From Triglochin maritima (taxonomy: Eukaryota; Streptophyta; Magnoliopsida; Alismatales; Juncaginaceae), in contig OY821782.1 in NCBI GenBank assembly GCA_963682175.1, positions 27,301,741-27,365,740 on the forward strand: a stretch of DNA of 64,000 bases, written 5' to 3'. The position numbers and the translations under genes were made by a program. Within the stretch, counting starts at the first letter, position 1; every line of letters begins with the position of its first letter. This document shows, piece after piece, positions 1-12,183 of this stretch. The notes beneath the pieces were generated by a model, which did not search any database, was not told the DNA's origin, and worked only from the letters and a program-made list of their open reading frames with translations.

Positions 1-860
1 AATAAAAGGAAGATATTTCTGGTCCAAAATTTCCTCAATACCATGATCTTGAGTATTTGGGGAATTAAGGTCAAACGGGCTCGAACCAGCGGACCTGAAG
101 TGCACCCGACATGTTAAATGGTAAGCTTAAGCTGATGGAAGTATTTTGGCAGATCAGACCAACCATATCCGCTAATGGTGGCTCATGTTCGTTTGAATCC
201 TCCCCCATTTCTCCCGTGACTCGATATTTTGGTGCACCAGACCATAGAGTAATAGATTACAATCGTTGGATTGCTTAGAGATTCATCTATGCCACTCTTT
301 CTTCTATAAATAGCAATGTTTCTCCTACCATTAGTTCTTCTTCTCCACTTTCCTCTATTAGAATAAGTTTATTTATCCAATTTGGGAACAAAGGAATGTT
401 GGTGAATGAAGGTTGTAATCTTACTCTTTGATTAATCTAATGTTAGATTTGAGTTCCTTCTCTTCTTTAGCTTTGATTCTATCCAAGTATTTTTATATTT
501 TGTTGGTTGATTTAGTGGTTTCATATTCTTGCCATGTTTAGTGTAGATATCTTGCTTTCCATGTTTGTTGTTATGAGTAGAAAGTAGATCCACCCCATTT
601 GGGGTGGAGGTGATGTAGACTACGTGTTGTGTGGTGATGGATTCTTCTTATTTATGTAATTTCCATGTGCTTAATGTAGATCTATAATTGTAGCATGCTT
701 AAACTTGTATTAGATGGGATAATGATCACACTAGGTACTTGTCTCATGATAGATCTTTAGTTTATCTTGTTGCTTGTAATGGTTATCTTTGTATGGAATT
801 GACTTGAAATGTATGGATCCATGTTTTGTGCACATTTACATGAATGATTTAGGTTGTAGG
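1..860 (+). mobile_element. Gypsy-type LTR X, left part
   Basis: This is the left part of a long terminal repeat in plus orientation; its start lies outside the window. A TATAAATA box at 305-312 and the hairpin CCACCCC-ATTT-GGGGTGG near 591-608 match the layout of other gypsy LTRs here. It stops at 860, where copia-like LTR Y begins, and resumes at 12,184, ending in the usual gypsy 3' LTR text and CA at 12,620. No PBS follows 12,620, so X is probably a solo LTR. Family assignment is inferred from the layout. Confidence 0.55.
305..312 (+). promoter_or_regulatory. TATA box of LTR X
   Basis: The sequence TATAAATA is followed by AG, as in the other LTR promoters of this window. It is the likely core promoter of LTR X. 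No USE element is seen upstream. Confidence 0.5.
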
Positions 861-1129
861 TGAAAGGAATGTGTTCTAAAAGTTTAGTTTTATATGTATT
901 TTATTATGAATGAATGTATAAACATTTTGTTCCTTGATTAATGCATTCGTCTTTTAGAAAGTTTAACGAAGAGGCTCTTGGTCCTCAACCGTAGAGCTCT
1001 AAAAGATAATAGTTTACATAAATAAAAAAATAATTCACAATCACAGTGATTAACATGAGACACTGATTACCGAGTTAAGATTGTCATGTTGGTTAAAGGA
1101 TATTGTAGCTCTACAGGTATTTAACAACA

Positions 1130-1769
1130 TGTGTCTTATATCCTTTATTTATTGCCTAAACAATGCTACATAACGAGTTTTATGTTTAAGTTTCAGGAAT
1201 AAATAGATTTGAGAAGGAGAGACTCTAAAAGGACTTAAAAGCAAGAAAAGGCACTAAGTTGCAAGACTTATGGACTAAGATGCAAGAGTGAGGGACCCGA
1301 ATGCAAAACCCAAAGACCAATGAGCAAATGAAGAAACTTCACACCATCATGAGGAGTTTTGGCAATGTGGGGTTTGGTCTCTATACATGAGTTCATTTAG
1401 CTTCATTCCAATTAATTGTCTTGTATGTTTTAATGATATTGTGTTATCTTATTTCATGTGGAAGCAAAGTTGGATGTAGTTTTATGATTTTCATGCACTA
1501 CATGTTGTGATGAGCATAATTGAACACACACACATACACATATCTTTGTATTCACATTCTCTCAACCCCCTATGGGGTTTGGTTTTATTTTTGAATTTTC
1601 CATTTCCTTTTGCATTTTAGTGTAGTTTGATCATAACTCTTTTCTCTCCTTTCTTTCCAACTCGCCTTGGAACAAACTAAAGTCGACACACCACCCTATG
1701 GAATTACCCGTATTTTCCACCGCTTCAACGCAGTCGTGCACTTGCGGTTATAATTAAAACGATCAATCA
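1130..1769 (+). repeat. 5' LTR of element A (deleted form)
   Basis: It matches the 3' LTR from TGTGTCTTA onward and ends in AATCA at 1,769, just before the PBS. Relative to related LTRs it lacks the first 27 bases and a large middle part containing the promoter; the join is near 1,368-1,376. The 640 bp that remain are therefore not a working promoter. Confidence 0.75.
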
Positions 1770-1775
1770 AGCTTT

Positions 1776-1793
1776 TGGCGCCGTTGCTTGGGA
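1776..1793 (+). other. Primer binding site, tRNA-Asp type (A)
   Basis: TGGCGCCGTTGCTTGGGA differs at two places from TGGCGCCGTTGCCGGGGA, the complement of the plant tRNA-Asp 3' end. It begins six bases after the LTR end. Athila elements are known to use this primer class. Confidence 0.85.
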
Positions 1794-2779
1794 GGTGTTC
1801 TGTCCAGACTTTGGTTTGGACAATTCGAGTGGTTTTTAATTTTTTTTTAGTGTTGATTTTCTTCAGGGATTCTAAGCATCAAGAGGAGGCTACAGGGGAT
1901 GTTTGGAACCGCCAATTGACGGCCATGTTAGCTTTATTTGCTCTAAATTTCGTTGTAGTTGTTTGTGTCATAACTTTAGTTGTCTGGGAGTTCCATTTTT
2001 CATGTTTTAACCTGTACTTAGCTCCCAGATTAACAATCAATTCCCCTTTTAACACAACTTGGACCTTAAAACTCAACTCAAAAGATTAGATCGATTGTCA
2101 TTTATGTCATGCATCATTTGTAGACCTTGCACGCATTTGTCTTTTCTTTTCTTTACATTCTTGTTGTTGATTACGGACGTAAGGTATATGCACCCATTCT
2201 CTCATTCATGCATTGTTAAAGCATGCATTAGTTAGTAAGGTGCATCGGGACAAGAGTGAGGTGAGCGTTTGATTAGACAGTTGATTGCTAGATTTAGGAA
2301 CAAAACACTACTAAGGAGGGGTTGTCGCATACAAGATATGGTGGGGGATTTCATTACCCTTTCCTTGGCCCCAAAAATTACTCTTAATAAAACCCTTAAT
2401 TCTAAAAGCAAGTAGACATTGACCCTAAGGATTTCAGACGCACTAGGAAAGTGTTCTAGTTGAAACTGTCATGGCCTGATCGGCGTCGCCTACCTTGTCG
2501 ATAGTAGGAGGTACTGGATCTCCGGATCTGGTATCACTTGCTGGGCATTGTGGTCTTCGTTGTAGGGAGGTGAGGCATGTCGAGACTAGGGATCTTGAAG
2601 TTAGGCGTCGTCTAGCCTAAGGACCCATAGCCATACATTGTTTGAGTCGTGCTTGCTAGATTAGGCTTCTACCTTCACCCACTACCCACGCTAGCTCTAG
2701 GGATTCTTCCCTCCTCATCTGCGTCCTCTCCGCATCTATATTCTATGAGTAGTCTCCTCCTCTGAGTACACCTTCTGTT
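1794..2779 (+). other. Untranslated leader of element A
   Basis: About 1 kb lies between the PBS and gag with no convincing ORF. Near 1,908-1,924 there is a degenerate palindrome around CCGCCAATTG, echoing the U3 palindrome of the same element. Text around 2,280-2,660 matches the leader of F at about 48,020-48,400. Confidence 0.6.
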
Positions 2780-5700
2780 GTGTGTTATTTTAGAGTCGAG
2801 TTGAGCGTTTTTATGCGAGGTTGGGCTCGTTCTGGTGAGGGCGCTCGACTTGAGAGAGTGCATTTTTCTGAGATGGACAGTCTTCGTGATCGGCCATCTC
2901 CGCCTCGTGCTCCTTTGGACCATGAAGCTGAGTCGTCTCGTGGGGATGGGGGAGACTGGGTTCCATACATGGATTACATCGGTCCACTCCCGCCACCACG
3001 TAGACCTTCTCCTCCTCCTCTGACTCGAGAGGAAGAGGGATTCGGTCAGGATCGAGTTCTTGGTGCACCACCGCCTTTAGCTCGACGGGATTGACCGATG
3101 ACTTTGTGGGAGCAAACCCATCCTGTTCGGGCCGCGCAACCTTCTTGCATAGTTCTTCCCCCACCTCGCGGGGACAACTATGAGCTAAAACCTCAGTATG
3201 TGAGCATGCTTCCTACCTTCTTTGCCAATAAGGAGGATCCGTATATTTTTATACGTGAATTCGAGGAGGTATGCTCCATGTTCAAGCTTCAACAACTTGA
3301 TGAGGATTCAGTCTGGTTGAGGATGATTTCTTTCGCGTTGAAGGATAACACGAAGAAATGGATGTACAGCCTCCCGGCGAGGTCGATTCGGTCATGGGAT
3401 GACTTCGTGATTGTCTTTCTGAAGAGATTCTTCCCTCAATGGAAGACTCAACAGATACGACACAAGATACACCAAATGTATCAAACTGAGACCGAATCGT
3501 TTTATGCTTTCTTTGAGAGGTTCAAGGACCTTCTCTTGCAGTATCCTCATCATGGAATTGAGTTGTGGCAGTTATGCCAAATTGTTTATGAGGGCCCCAA
3601 CTACAACACCCATACATTGTTGGAGTCAATGTGTCAAGGTGATTTCCAAATGAAACCCATTGATGAGGCATGAGACACTTTTGAATTGATGGGTGAACGC
3701 ACCTTTGAGTGGGACACCATGACAGAGCCACCAGCCTCCATGTCTTCTGATCGAGATGGATCATATCAAGTTGAGTCAACTATCGTATCTGAGGCAAAAA
3801 TGGTTGCTCTCATGCGTAGGATTGAGAGTTTAGAGTTGGATCGAGCTCCTGTAGCTCAGGTTGCTACTCCCGCGTGTAGTAGGTGTGGACTTACGGGACA
3901 TGATGACTTGTAATGTGCTTAGACTTCAAAGGATACTGAGCATGCAAATGCGATGTATCAACAGAGGGCCTATAACGACCCGTACAGTCACTCCTACAAC
4001 CTGGGATGGTGTAACCATCCTAACTTCTCTTGGAGGCCTAGTGGGGGTCACGGTCAGAGCTCGCACGCTCAACCTCCACCTTATCAACCTCCACGCCCAT
4101 CGGCGACCTATCAACCCCCACATCAAAGGTCTTAGCACCATAATTACCAACCTCCTCAGGCCTCATCTTCGGGTTATTCTAACCAAACTCCACTACCCCA
4201 ACGGGTTGACCCAAAGGACCCCTCTACTGATCAAACCCTTCAAACGTTCATGCAGAGCATGCAAAGTTCTTTCAAAGCTTTGGAAATACAAGTTAGCCAG
4301 TTGGCTCATCAGTTTCATGAACGTGAGAAGGGTCAGTTACTGAGTCAACCCGAGGTGAATCCCCGGGGTACCTATTCTCAAGGAACGCCACAAGTGCATC
4401 ATGCTACCTCTGAACCGACCCATCATATTAATGTGATTCATACTTTGAGGTCTGGTAAGGAGGTGGACAACCGCATTGGGATGCCTTCCTTGCAATCACC
4501 ATCTCTTGGTGTCACCAGACCTGTGGTGATACATGCATCTATGAGGGAGCCGATCCTGAGGTTCCCTCAACAAATACTTCCAGGAAGGAGCTTGATCCCG
4601 AAGTTCCTTCTACATTTATTTCGATAATGGGGCTGAATCCTGAGGTCCCCTTGTCTCCTCTTGTGTCAAAGGAATCAGATTTTTAGGTCCCCACTCATAT
4701 TTCTTTGGACCGAAATTCTGAGGTTCCTTCGGAAAATCCTTATGCCCCTACGGCGCCATTCCCTGAGCGCCTTAAAAAGAAAACTTCATATCAGCATGAC
4801 AAGATGCTTGAGATCTTTCAGCAAGTTAAGGTGAACCTCCCTCTGTTGGAGGTGATTCAGCAAATGTCACCTTATGCCAAAGTTCTTAAGGACTTATGCA
4901 CCAAGAAGAGAAAAACTCATGTTCCAAAGAAAGCTTTTCTTGCGGCTAACGTGAGTTCTTTGTTGGCACAACCCATGCAAATCAAATACAAGGATCCTGA
5001 TTGTCCTACTATCACTTGTGTGATTGGTGAGGTGTCCATACATCAAGCTTTATTGGACCTTGGTGCATCTGTTAATCTTCTGTCATATTCGTTCTACGTC
5101 CACCTCAGTCTTGGAGACCTCAAACAAACAAAAATCACTCTTCAATTGACTGATAGGTCTATGAAGTAACCAAGAGGTGTGGTGGAAGACGTTCTGATCA
5201 AAGTGGGAGAGTTCATTTATCGAGTTTATTTCTTTGTTTTGGCTACTGAACTTATGCCTAACCCACTTGGACAAATTCCTATTATTCTGGGCGACCATTT
5301 CTAGCGACTTCCAATGCCTTGATCAATTGTCGCAATGGTCTGATGCGCCTCACATATGGTAGTCAGTGCGCTGATTTCAACATCTTCACCATCGGCAAGA
5401 AGCCAGGTGCCTTCGATGACTCTATTGGGGCCAACCTTATCTAGGGCATGGATGAGATTGAAGTTGAAGGCACCTTCAAGTATTTCAGGGAATTGTTTGA
5501 TGGAGATCCTGAGGTGGTGAAGATGTTTCACCTGGGCTGGCACAAGAAGGTGCCTTATCTTGTGATCACGTGGCCTTTGAGCCACATCCTTTCGATCATG
5601 TGGCTCTTGAGCCACAAGATACCATTTTTGTGGCCTCTGGGCCACATGCTCTTCATTCTGTATTTGTTGAGGACTCAATGTGGGTTACAATCAACCAACT

Positions 5701-5901
5701 GATACCCTACATTTTAAACAACCAGACAGAGGTTCACCTCTCATTCATGCCTCCTGTCTTGCTCACTCTCAAGAGGCATCAAACGACTACAATGCTTATA
5801 AGGGTGTCAGGTGGTCAAGCAATTCTATTTTGTATGTTACGAGCCCATGCAGGTGCATTTCTGGCTCGAGAGATGGTAGGTTCTCATTTGATGTCCCTTG
5901 A
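2780..5901 (+). pseudogene. gag-pro polyprotein, element A (broken)
   Basis: The frame encodes a structural Gag and a retropepsin-like protease, recognised in pieces. A proline-rich N-terminus (2,780-3,091) is followed by a Gag capsid-like domain (about 3,180-3,650) with the Y-H-H-G-I-E-L-W segment typical of Athila-like Gag. Then come a CCHC zinc knuckle near 3,873-3,915, a Gln/Pro-rich linker (to about 4,250), a coiled region (4,250-4,340), and a protease with D-L-G-A-S-V-N-L near 5,056. In-frame stops include TGA at 3,092 and TGA at 3,671, the latter where relatives have Trp. At least two frameshifts follow (about 4,550-4,630 and 5,290). The tail ends F-S-F-D-V-P at 5,901. No polymerase follows. 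The product is dead as it stands. Confidence 0.8.
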
Positions 5902-6132
5902 CATATGAAGATAGGAGCCCATTGTTGTACATAGTTTTAAAAAAAATTGAGAGCATTGATTGTTGTGGGCCCCAACCCTTATGTATTTGGGCCCCAGTTC
6001 TTTCACATATTTGTATCCCTTCTTTAGTGTCTCATAGGTTGTGTCCATGAACATAGCCATGAACTTCCCTTTGAACTTCATGTTGGTGAGATATCTTCTT
6101 TTTCAAGCATAAATCCATGTAGTATCTTGCTC

Positions 6133-6173
6133 ACATTCATTGAGGACAATGCATGAAGTAGGTGTGGGGGGTG
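6133..6173 (+). other. Internal PPT-like motif (A)
   Basis: An ATTCATTGAGGACAATGCAT segment is followed by a purine tract GGTGTGGGGGG that closely resembles the element's own 3' PPT. The same motif is found in B, E and F, just downstream of the gag-pro frame. Confidence 0.6.
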
Positions 6174-7280
6174 GTTTACATGTGTACATAGTCGAGTCTT
6201 TTTTCGTTGATTTTGTTTTCTTTTGTGTTTATTGATAAGGGCATGTTAGTGTGCTGCATTTAATATCGATATATTTGCTTGTCATAATCCTTGGGTGACT
6301 TGTCTTCTTTTGCTTGTCTAGTGCTTTAAAATTTTCATATTTCTTGAAAAATCTTCATGTGTTTGCGAAAGAAAATGTTTTGTGGGTTTTGTGTGTATTT
6401 AGCATGTGCAAAACCATTGAGAGGCAAAGTAAAAAGAAAGCTCCCAAAATTGTCTTGAACTTGATGCATTAGGATATCTAGTACAATGACTTTAGGATTT
6501 ATTGAGTCGTTAGGATGCACCCCAGTTTTCCCTTGGAGGTGAGTATTCATAGGGTTGCAGTGCTCAAACATTTAAAGAAGTCCACCCTGAACCTAGTGAG
6601 TCAATAATTTATGTCTGTTAACTTAAGGAAGTTTATTGTAGTCGATGACCCTTGAAATCTTGTTGTGAGACATTAAGTGTAAGGGTTTTGGTTCATGTGT
6701 AGATAAGAAATAAGTGAGTAGGTGTTGTCTCTTCTCGCACGGCTCCTATCACTCGGGAAAGTAGGTCTGAGGGGACTTTGTGCCTGGTGCTTTCGAGTCA
6801 TCTGACTTGGGATGCACCGACCAAACTCCTATTACACGGTGGTAGGGATTGCCCTTTGTGGAGATTTAGGGAAAGCTGTATGTGATAGTGTAAGGCCTCA
6901 TAGGCAATGATGCACGAAACCTGACCCTGGGAGAATGAAACTCAAACTAGTAAGAAAAAAAAAGAAAAAAAGAAGTAAGAAAAAAAAGACAAAGAAAAAA
7001 ATGGTAATGCAAATAAGAACCTTAATGGACTTTACACTTTATATCACTTGAGGATGATGAGGTTGTCCATGTCTTTCACTTAAGTCCTTATTTAACTTGC
7101 ATGAATGATTCATTAGGCTAGGTGTGTGGACTAATACCAACATAGAGTCGGCCCGTAGAATTACCGTGTCGAATGATCGACAAAATATGTCCAGCGAGTC
7201 GAGTGTTTAGATTGAATAATGCATCAATGTTCGGATTTTGTGGGTATATCCGTTGAAAACCCTTAGGAGACAACACTCCT

Positions 7281-7332
7281 CCTCCTTGGCGACCAGGAGG
7301 TTTAACGGCTTGTTGCACGTGCTAAGTGCAAC
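7281..7332 (+). other. Twin hairpin before PPT (A)
   Basis: Hairpin 1 pairs CCTCCTTG with CCAGGAGG (one mismatch) across the tetraloop GCGA. Hairpin 2 pairs GTTGCAC with GTGCAAC across GTGCTAA. Both lie about 105 bases upstream of the PPT. Confidence 0.6.
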
Positions 7333-7435
7333 CGTGATTCCTACGAAAGTGAGTTAGGATTTCCCTGTTTTTCGTATGTTTTTTCCTTTCTTTCATTTTT
7401 ATCTTTCTTTATTTTGCTCTGGACTTGCAAAAGTT

Positions 7436-7450
7436 AGGTGTGGAGGTATT
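7436..7450 (+). other. Polypurine tract of element A
   Basis: AGGTGTGGAGGTATT immediately precedes the TGACTGACATC start of the 3' LTR. It primes plus-strand DNA synthesis in this element class. Confidence 0.8.
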
Positions 7451-7905
7451 TGACTGACATCATATCATGCATATATTTGTGTCTTACATCGTTTATTCAT
7501 AGCCTAAACAATGCTACGTAATGAGCTTTATGTTTAAGTTTCAGGAATAAATAGGTTTTAGAAGGAGAGACTCTAAAAGGACTTAAAAGCAAGAAAAAGC
7601 ACTAAGTTGCAAGACTTATGGACTAAGATGCAAGAGTGAGGGACCTGAATGCAAAGCCCAAGGACCAATGAGCAAATGAAGAAACTCCACACCATCATGA
7701 GGACTATTTTGGCAATTGGATTCGGGTCGCAAGCTACACAACCGATTAGGGTGCATCAAACATGAAGAAATCGAGCAAGACAACCACACCCCCACACCTG
7801 ACCTGATCTAGACTCTAAAGACCGCCAATTGGCGATCTGGATTGGTCCGGATCGGACGCGGTTTATGTATTAGGGTGTATTTAGTCTATTTTTAGTATAT
7901 GTTTA

Positions 7906-7957
7906 GTCCCATACCAGAGGATTGTCCCCGATTGCCTTTTTCTTTGACTATAAATAG
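7906..7957 (+). promoter_or_regulatory. Decayed USE plus TATA box in LTR A
   Basis: GTCCCATACCA differs at three places from the snRNA upstream element GTCCCACATCG. The TATAAATAG box at 7,949-7,957 keeps the same 32-base gap seen in the intact modules of F and I. Confidence 0.5.
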
Positions 7958-8093
7958 AACTCCTCCTCCCCTGTATTCTACACATGATTGGTGGCCATGC
8001 TCTCTACTTGAAGTGAGCCTTGGAGCAAAATCTCAAGTAGGGAGAGGCTACTTGTATTGTGAGTTTGAAATTGTTGAAAAACCTTTCAGAATA

Positions 8094-10119
8094 GATGATC
8101 ATACCCAAAGGTTCTGTAAAACCTTTCAGAAGATCTGGAGTTCCGTTGCTCATGGAATCGCCCGTCGATTCGCCTCCAAATGTTCACCAAACTCTAAACA
8201 AGATTAGAGAGAAAGGAGCTAGCCAATAAATCTCTAATTAGGCTTAGAATCTAGCTAATAACCCCTCTTTAAGCTCCTAAGATTTCTATCTCCAAAACTT
8301 AAAACTATTAAGAGATTTTCGTGGTGATTAAGAGAGAGATTAATGAGAGAAAGAATTTTTGCATTAACATAAACAAGTAGGATGAGGGGTCTTTTTATAG
8401 GCTCCCAAAATATCATTATCAAGAACTATTCTTTAGTCATGATCTCTTGCTTATTCTCTCCTAAAATTAATCTCAAATTGTCACATAAGCATCCTAAAAA
8501 ATGTTTAACTAAATATGGAATTAATCCAACACATGATCTAATTATTCTCTTAATATTTCAGGAAAAAATTGTACTGTTCGGTTGACTGAGAATTTTCTCG
8601 GTGAACCGAACCATTCGGTTTTAACACATGTTCGGTGGACCGTAAGCTAGATGGTCGACAAAATATGCATGAGAAAAATTCTCTGGAAAAATTCAGATGA
8701 TCCGCGTCTTGCTCCGATCGACCGTTGACCCACCAAAATTTCTCCGGGCGAATATTCATCAGACGACCGTGTCACCTTCGGTTTACCGAAAATATCCCAA
8801 GATATCTCCTGGATATTTTCTCTCGGTTGACCATTCACGCTCGGTTGACCGAACCCAATTGTCCAGGCACTCCAGACAATTTAGTTCAACCAATTGTGTT
8901 TACCCGTTTCCCGTTCGGTTGATCATTCCAAAGACACCACGGTCGACCGAACCGTAAACGGTTTACCGTGTTTGACCCCGATTTTTCCTTTGTCAAATTT
9001 TGGATTTATTTCCATCAAAATTTGATCTTTTGGGTTTTTAGCAAATTCATATCTTATTTAATATATTATCCTATGTAATATTAAATTATTACACCCGATA
9101 ATATATACACCTCATATGAATTTATTATGTCAATTCTCATGACATATTGATTTTATTCATTCACCACATGTGTCCCTTTTTCACATGAAACCCGACACAT
9201 CATATGAACTCAAAATCAAGCTTCTTGTTTCAAGTTTTGTGGTGTGACCTATAGGATGATCTAACCCAAATTGACAGTGATATTAAACACTTAATATCTC
9301 AAACTATAAGCGATATCTAGCTACACATTATAGTTACCCAATTAGCATAGATGTCTTTGTTCCACTCGAACAAAACATGATCCATTTAGTTTTGTAAGTG
9401 CACCACTTGTGTCTGTCCCTTGCCTCATGATATTAAGAATATATACAAAGTAGAAATGTGTCACCTTTGTATTATATTCATTTCTTGATCTCTTTAAGCC
9501 AATTATAACTATGTAACTTAACTTTAGTTACATTGTGCACATTATAATTTTGCTTTATCAAGGGGGCAATAATATCATCACTGTTTAAGAGGGGCAATGA
9601 TAATCGTTTGACTAGCTATCTTTTCCAGTAAAAGTCATTTTCAATCAACTATTGCATTTATCACTATACTCATTGATAGCTTTTGACAATAATCAAATTA
9701 AGCACTTCTTGAGGGAAAAGATATAACTCTCATATCTTAGGATCCAAGACACAGTAAAACATTAATGACACGAAACAGAATTCCATAATGTTTTACTTGT
9801 TAGGTGTATTCAATATATAAAAGTAATATTTTCGTCTTTTATATACTCGTGTCGTCAATTATTTGTAGAGCTACAACAATCGATGACCAACACGACAATC
9901 TTATCTCGGTGATTAATGTTCCATCTTAATTACCATGATTGTGTATAACTTTTTATTTATGTAAACCATTATCTTTTAGAGCTCTACGGTTAAGGACCAA
10001 GCGTCTCTTCCTTAACACATCCAAAAGACGAATACCATAATCAAGGAACAAAATGTTTGCACATCCAATTCATAATAATTGACATATAAAAGTAAAACTT
10101 TTAGAACACATTCCTTTCA
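8094..10119 (-). mobile_element. Copia-like LTR Z, truncated, minus strand
   Basis: It is collinear with the solo LTR at 16,665-18,958 over almost its whole length and starts (minus strand) TGAAAGGAATG at 10,119. The flank ACATG at 10,120 matches the target seen in the 5' LTR of A. The other end is missing: homology stops near 8,094 after a 30-base filler. U3 carries the CGGT-NN-ACCG motif array (about 8,575-8,970). Confidence 0.7.
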
Positions 10120-12183
10120 ACATGTTGTAATTTGCATAATTGAACACACACATACATATATCTTTGTATTCACATTCTTTCTCTACCCCCTATGAAGTTT
10201 AGTTTTATTGCTGAATTTTCCATTTCCTTTTTCATTTTAGTGTAGTTTTATCATAACTCATTTTTCTCATTTCTTTCCCACTCGCCTTCGAACAAACTGA
10301 AGTCGACACACCTCTATGTGGATCGACCCGTATTTGCCACCGCTTCAACGCGGTCGTGCAGTTGCGGTTATAATTAAAACGTTTAATCATGTTTCTTTCA
10401 TATATTGAATTGACCTAACAAATGAAACATTATGTAATTGTGTTTGTGTCATTTGTGTTTCATTGTGTCTTTGAATCTTAAGATTTTCACATGAGAATTG
10501 TATAATTTTATTATTATCAAAAGTTGTCATTGAGTATAGTGATAAAGATAATAGTTGGTTGTACATGACTTGTGTCGGAAATGATGATATGTCAATATAT
10601 TAGCATTGCCCCTCTTGACTTGAGTGATGATATTGTTGGGGCCCTTGATAAAGGAAAGTTATAATGTGCACAATGTAACTTATGTATAGTTACATATTTA
10701 TAATTTGCTTGAAATGTCAAGAAATGAATATATAATACAAAGATGATGTATTTATACTTTGTATAATATTCTTAATATCATGAGGCAAGCGATTGACACA
10801 ATTTATATTACTTATATCACTAAGTGGATTGGGTTTAGTTCAAGTGAACAAAACATCTTTGTTATTTGGATGACTATAATGTGTAGCTAGATACCGCTTA
10901 TAGTTTATGTTATAAAGTGTTTTATATCATTGCCAACATAACATAGATCCTTATATAGGTCACACCACAAAACTGGGAAACAAGAAATATGATTTTACAT
11001 TTTATGTGATGTATTGAAATAGATGGGGTAAAATTATAAAATCGATACGTCATAATAATGACATAGTTAGAATATCAAATAAATTTGTATGAGATGTGTA
11101 TATATTATGTGGTATAATGTTTGACATTATATATGATAATATATTACATAATATAATGTGATCCGCAACATTATAACATACAAATTTGCTAAAACCCAAA
11201 GCTCAAAATTTGTTGGTTGTTAATCCAAATTTTGTGAGAGGCAAAAACAGAGGAAAAATGGTAGACTGTTTCATGCCCGGTCGACCGAGTGCTACAGAAA
11301 GGTTGACCGGTTGGAGTTCAGATGGACATGCAGTTCGACTGAAATTATTAGGAGTGTTTTTGATAATGGAACGGTCGACCGACGTGAAACATGGTTTGAC
11401 CGAAAATATGAGGGACTTTTCCTCATAGGGAATCAGTCCACCGTTTGGCTTACAGTCTAACCAAAATCTTCAGAAGGTAACCGATTGGTCGACCGAATGG
11501 GAGTATTGGTCGACCGTTGGCCCACAATTTGCTTGAATAAATAAGAGATTTTTTTCGATCATAGGTTGGATTTGTTCCAACATGGTCAAAGGTAGTTATG
11601 TGATGATGAGAGGAGCAATAAAAAAGAGATCATGTGCAAAGTGGTTTGCACATGATGTGGTTCAGTGGAGAGATTAACAAGGGATCATATGTAAGTAGTT
11701 TGCATATGATGTGGGTTAAACCCTATAAATAAGTCCCTCCTCCCTTCCTTGTTGACATGAATGCAAAAAATCTTCTCCATATTTTCTCCATCATTCCATC
11801 TGAAATTCTCTTAGTTTTAATTGTGTGCTAGAAATTAATGTCTTTGGAGCATAGAAGGGTCATTAGCTAGATTCTAACATCGTATTAGAGATTGATTGAC
11901 AAGTTTTGATCTCTCTATTCTTGTTTAGAGTTTGGTGAACACTTGCAGGTGATTCTGAGGCAATCCGTTGTGAAACCCAACTTCTGATTGGTAAAAGGGA
12001 TTTCGTAATCCCTTAGGTATGATCCAATCTATGTATTTTGATATTAAATAGTATATTACATATATTTAAATACAATTAGAAAGTTTTGTACATACATAGA
12101 ATTGTTGAAAAATATGAAAATGATCTTGCATGTATACATTTTAAAAAAATACCAATAAGCATGGGAAGAAATCCCATAGTCGG

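Larger units (their letters stand above)
5902..7435 (+). other. 3' noncoding region of element A
   Basis: There is no coding capacity. It contains the AGGACAATGCATGA plus GGTGTGGGGGG motif (6,133-6,173), a conserved block at 6,728-6,936 shared with E and F, an A-rich stretch at about 6,953-7,005, and two hairpins at 7,281-7,332 shared with B and F (and E in part). Confidence 0.7.
1130..10389 (+). mobile_element. Gypsy gag-pro element A (degenerate)
   Basis: This is a plus-strand LTR retrotransposon with 5' LTR 1,130-1,769, PBS at 1,776, a decayed gag-pro frame 2,780-5,901, PPT 7,436-7,450 and 3' LTR 7,451-10,389, the last interrupted by LTR Z. It encodes no visible reverse transcriptase, RNase H or integrase. 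The Gag is close to that of element E, whereas the LTR resembles that of F. The 5' LTR lacks its first 27 bases and a middle stretch, so no target duplication can be read. The element sits inside LTR Y. Confidence 0.8.
7451..10389 (+). repeat. 3' LTR of element A, split by LTR Z
   Basis: It starts TGACTGACATC at 7,451 and ends TTTAATCA at 10,389. The left part (7,451-8,063) contains the U3 palindrome near 7,830-7,850, a decayed USE at 7,906-7,916 and a TATA box at 7,949. The right part resumes at 10,120. Several hundred bases found in related LTRs between these parts are missing. Confidence 0.75.
861..12178 (+). mobile_element. Copia-like LTR Y (solo), split by element A
   Basis: The LTR starts TGAAAGGAATG at 861, runs to about 1,129, is interrupted by element A, and continues from 10,390 to 12,178. 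It belongs to the same long-LTR family as 16,665-18,958 and 8,094-10,119, which are in the opposite orientation. Flanks GTAGG (856-860) and GTCGG (12,179-12,183) look like a five-base target duplication with one change. U3 (about 11,270-11,520) holds many CGGT-NN-ACCG motifs, and a TATAAATA lies at 11,724-11,731. No internal region is present, so it appears to be a solo LTR. The copia label rests on similarity to LTR D, which has a tRNA-Met-type PBS. Confidence 0.65.

Noticed and set aside
2675..3164. Minus-strand frames over the gag start of A
   Set aside because: Antisense shadows of the Gag frame; the plus-strand frame aligns with E.
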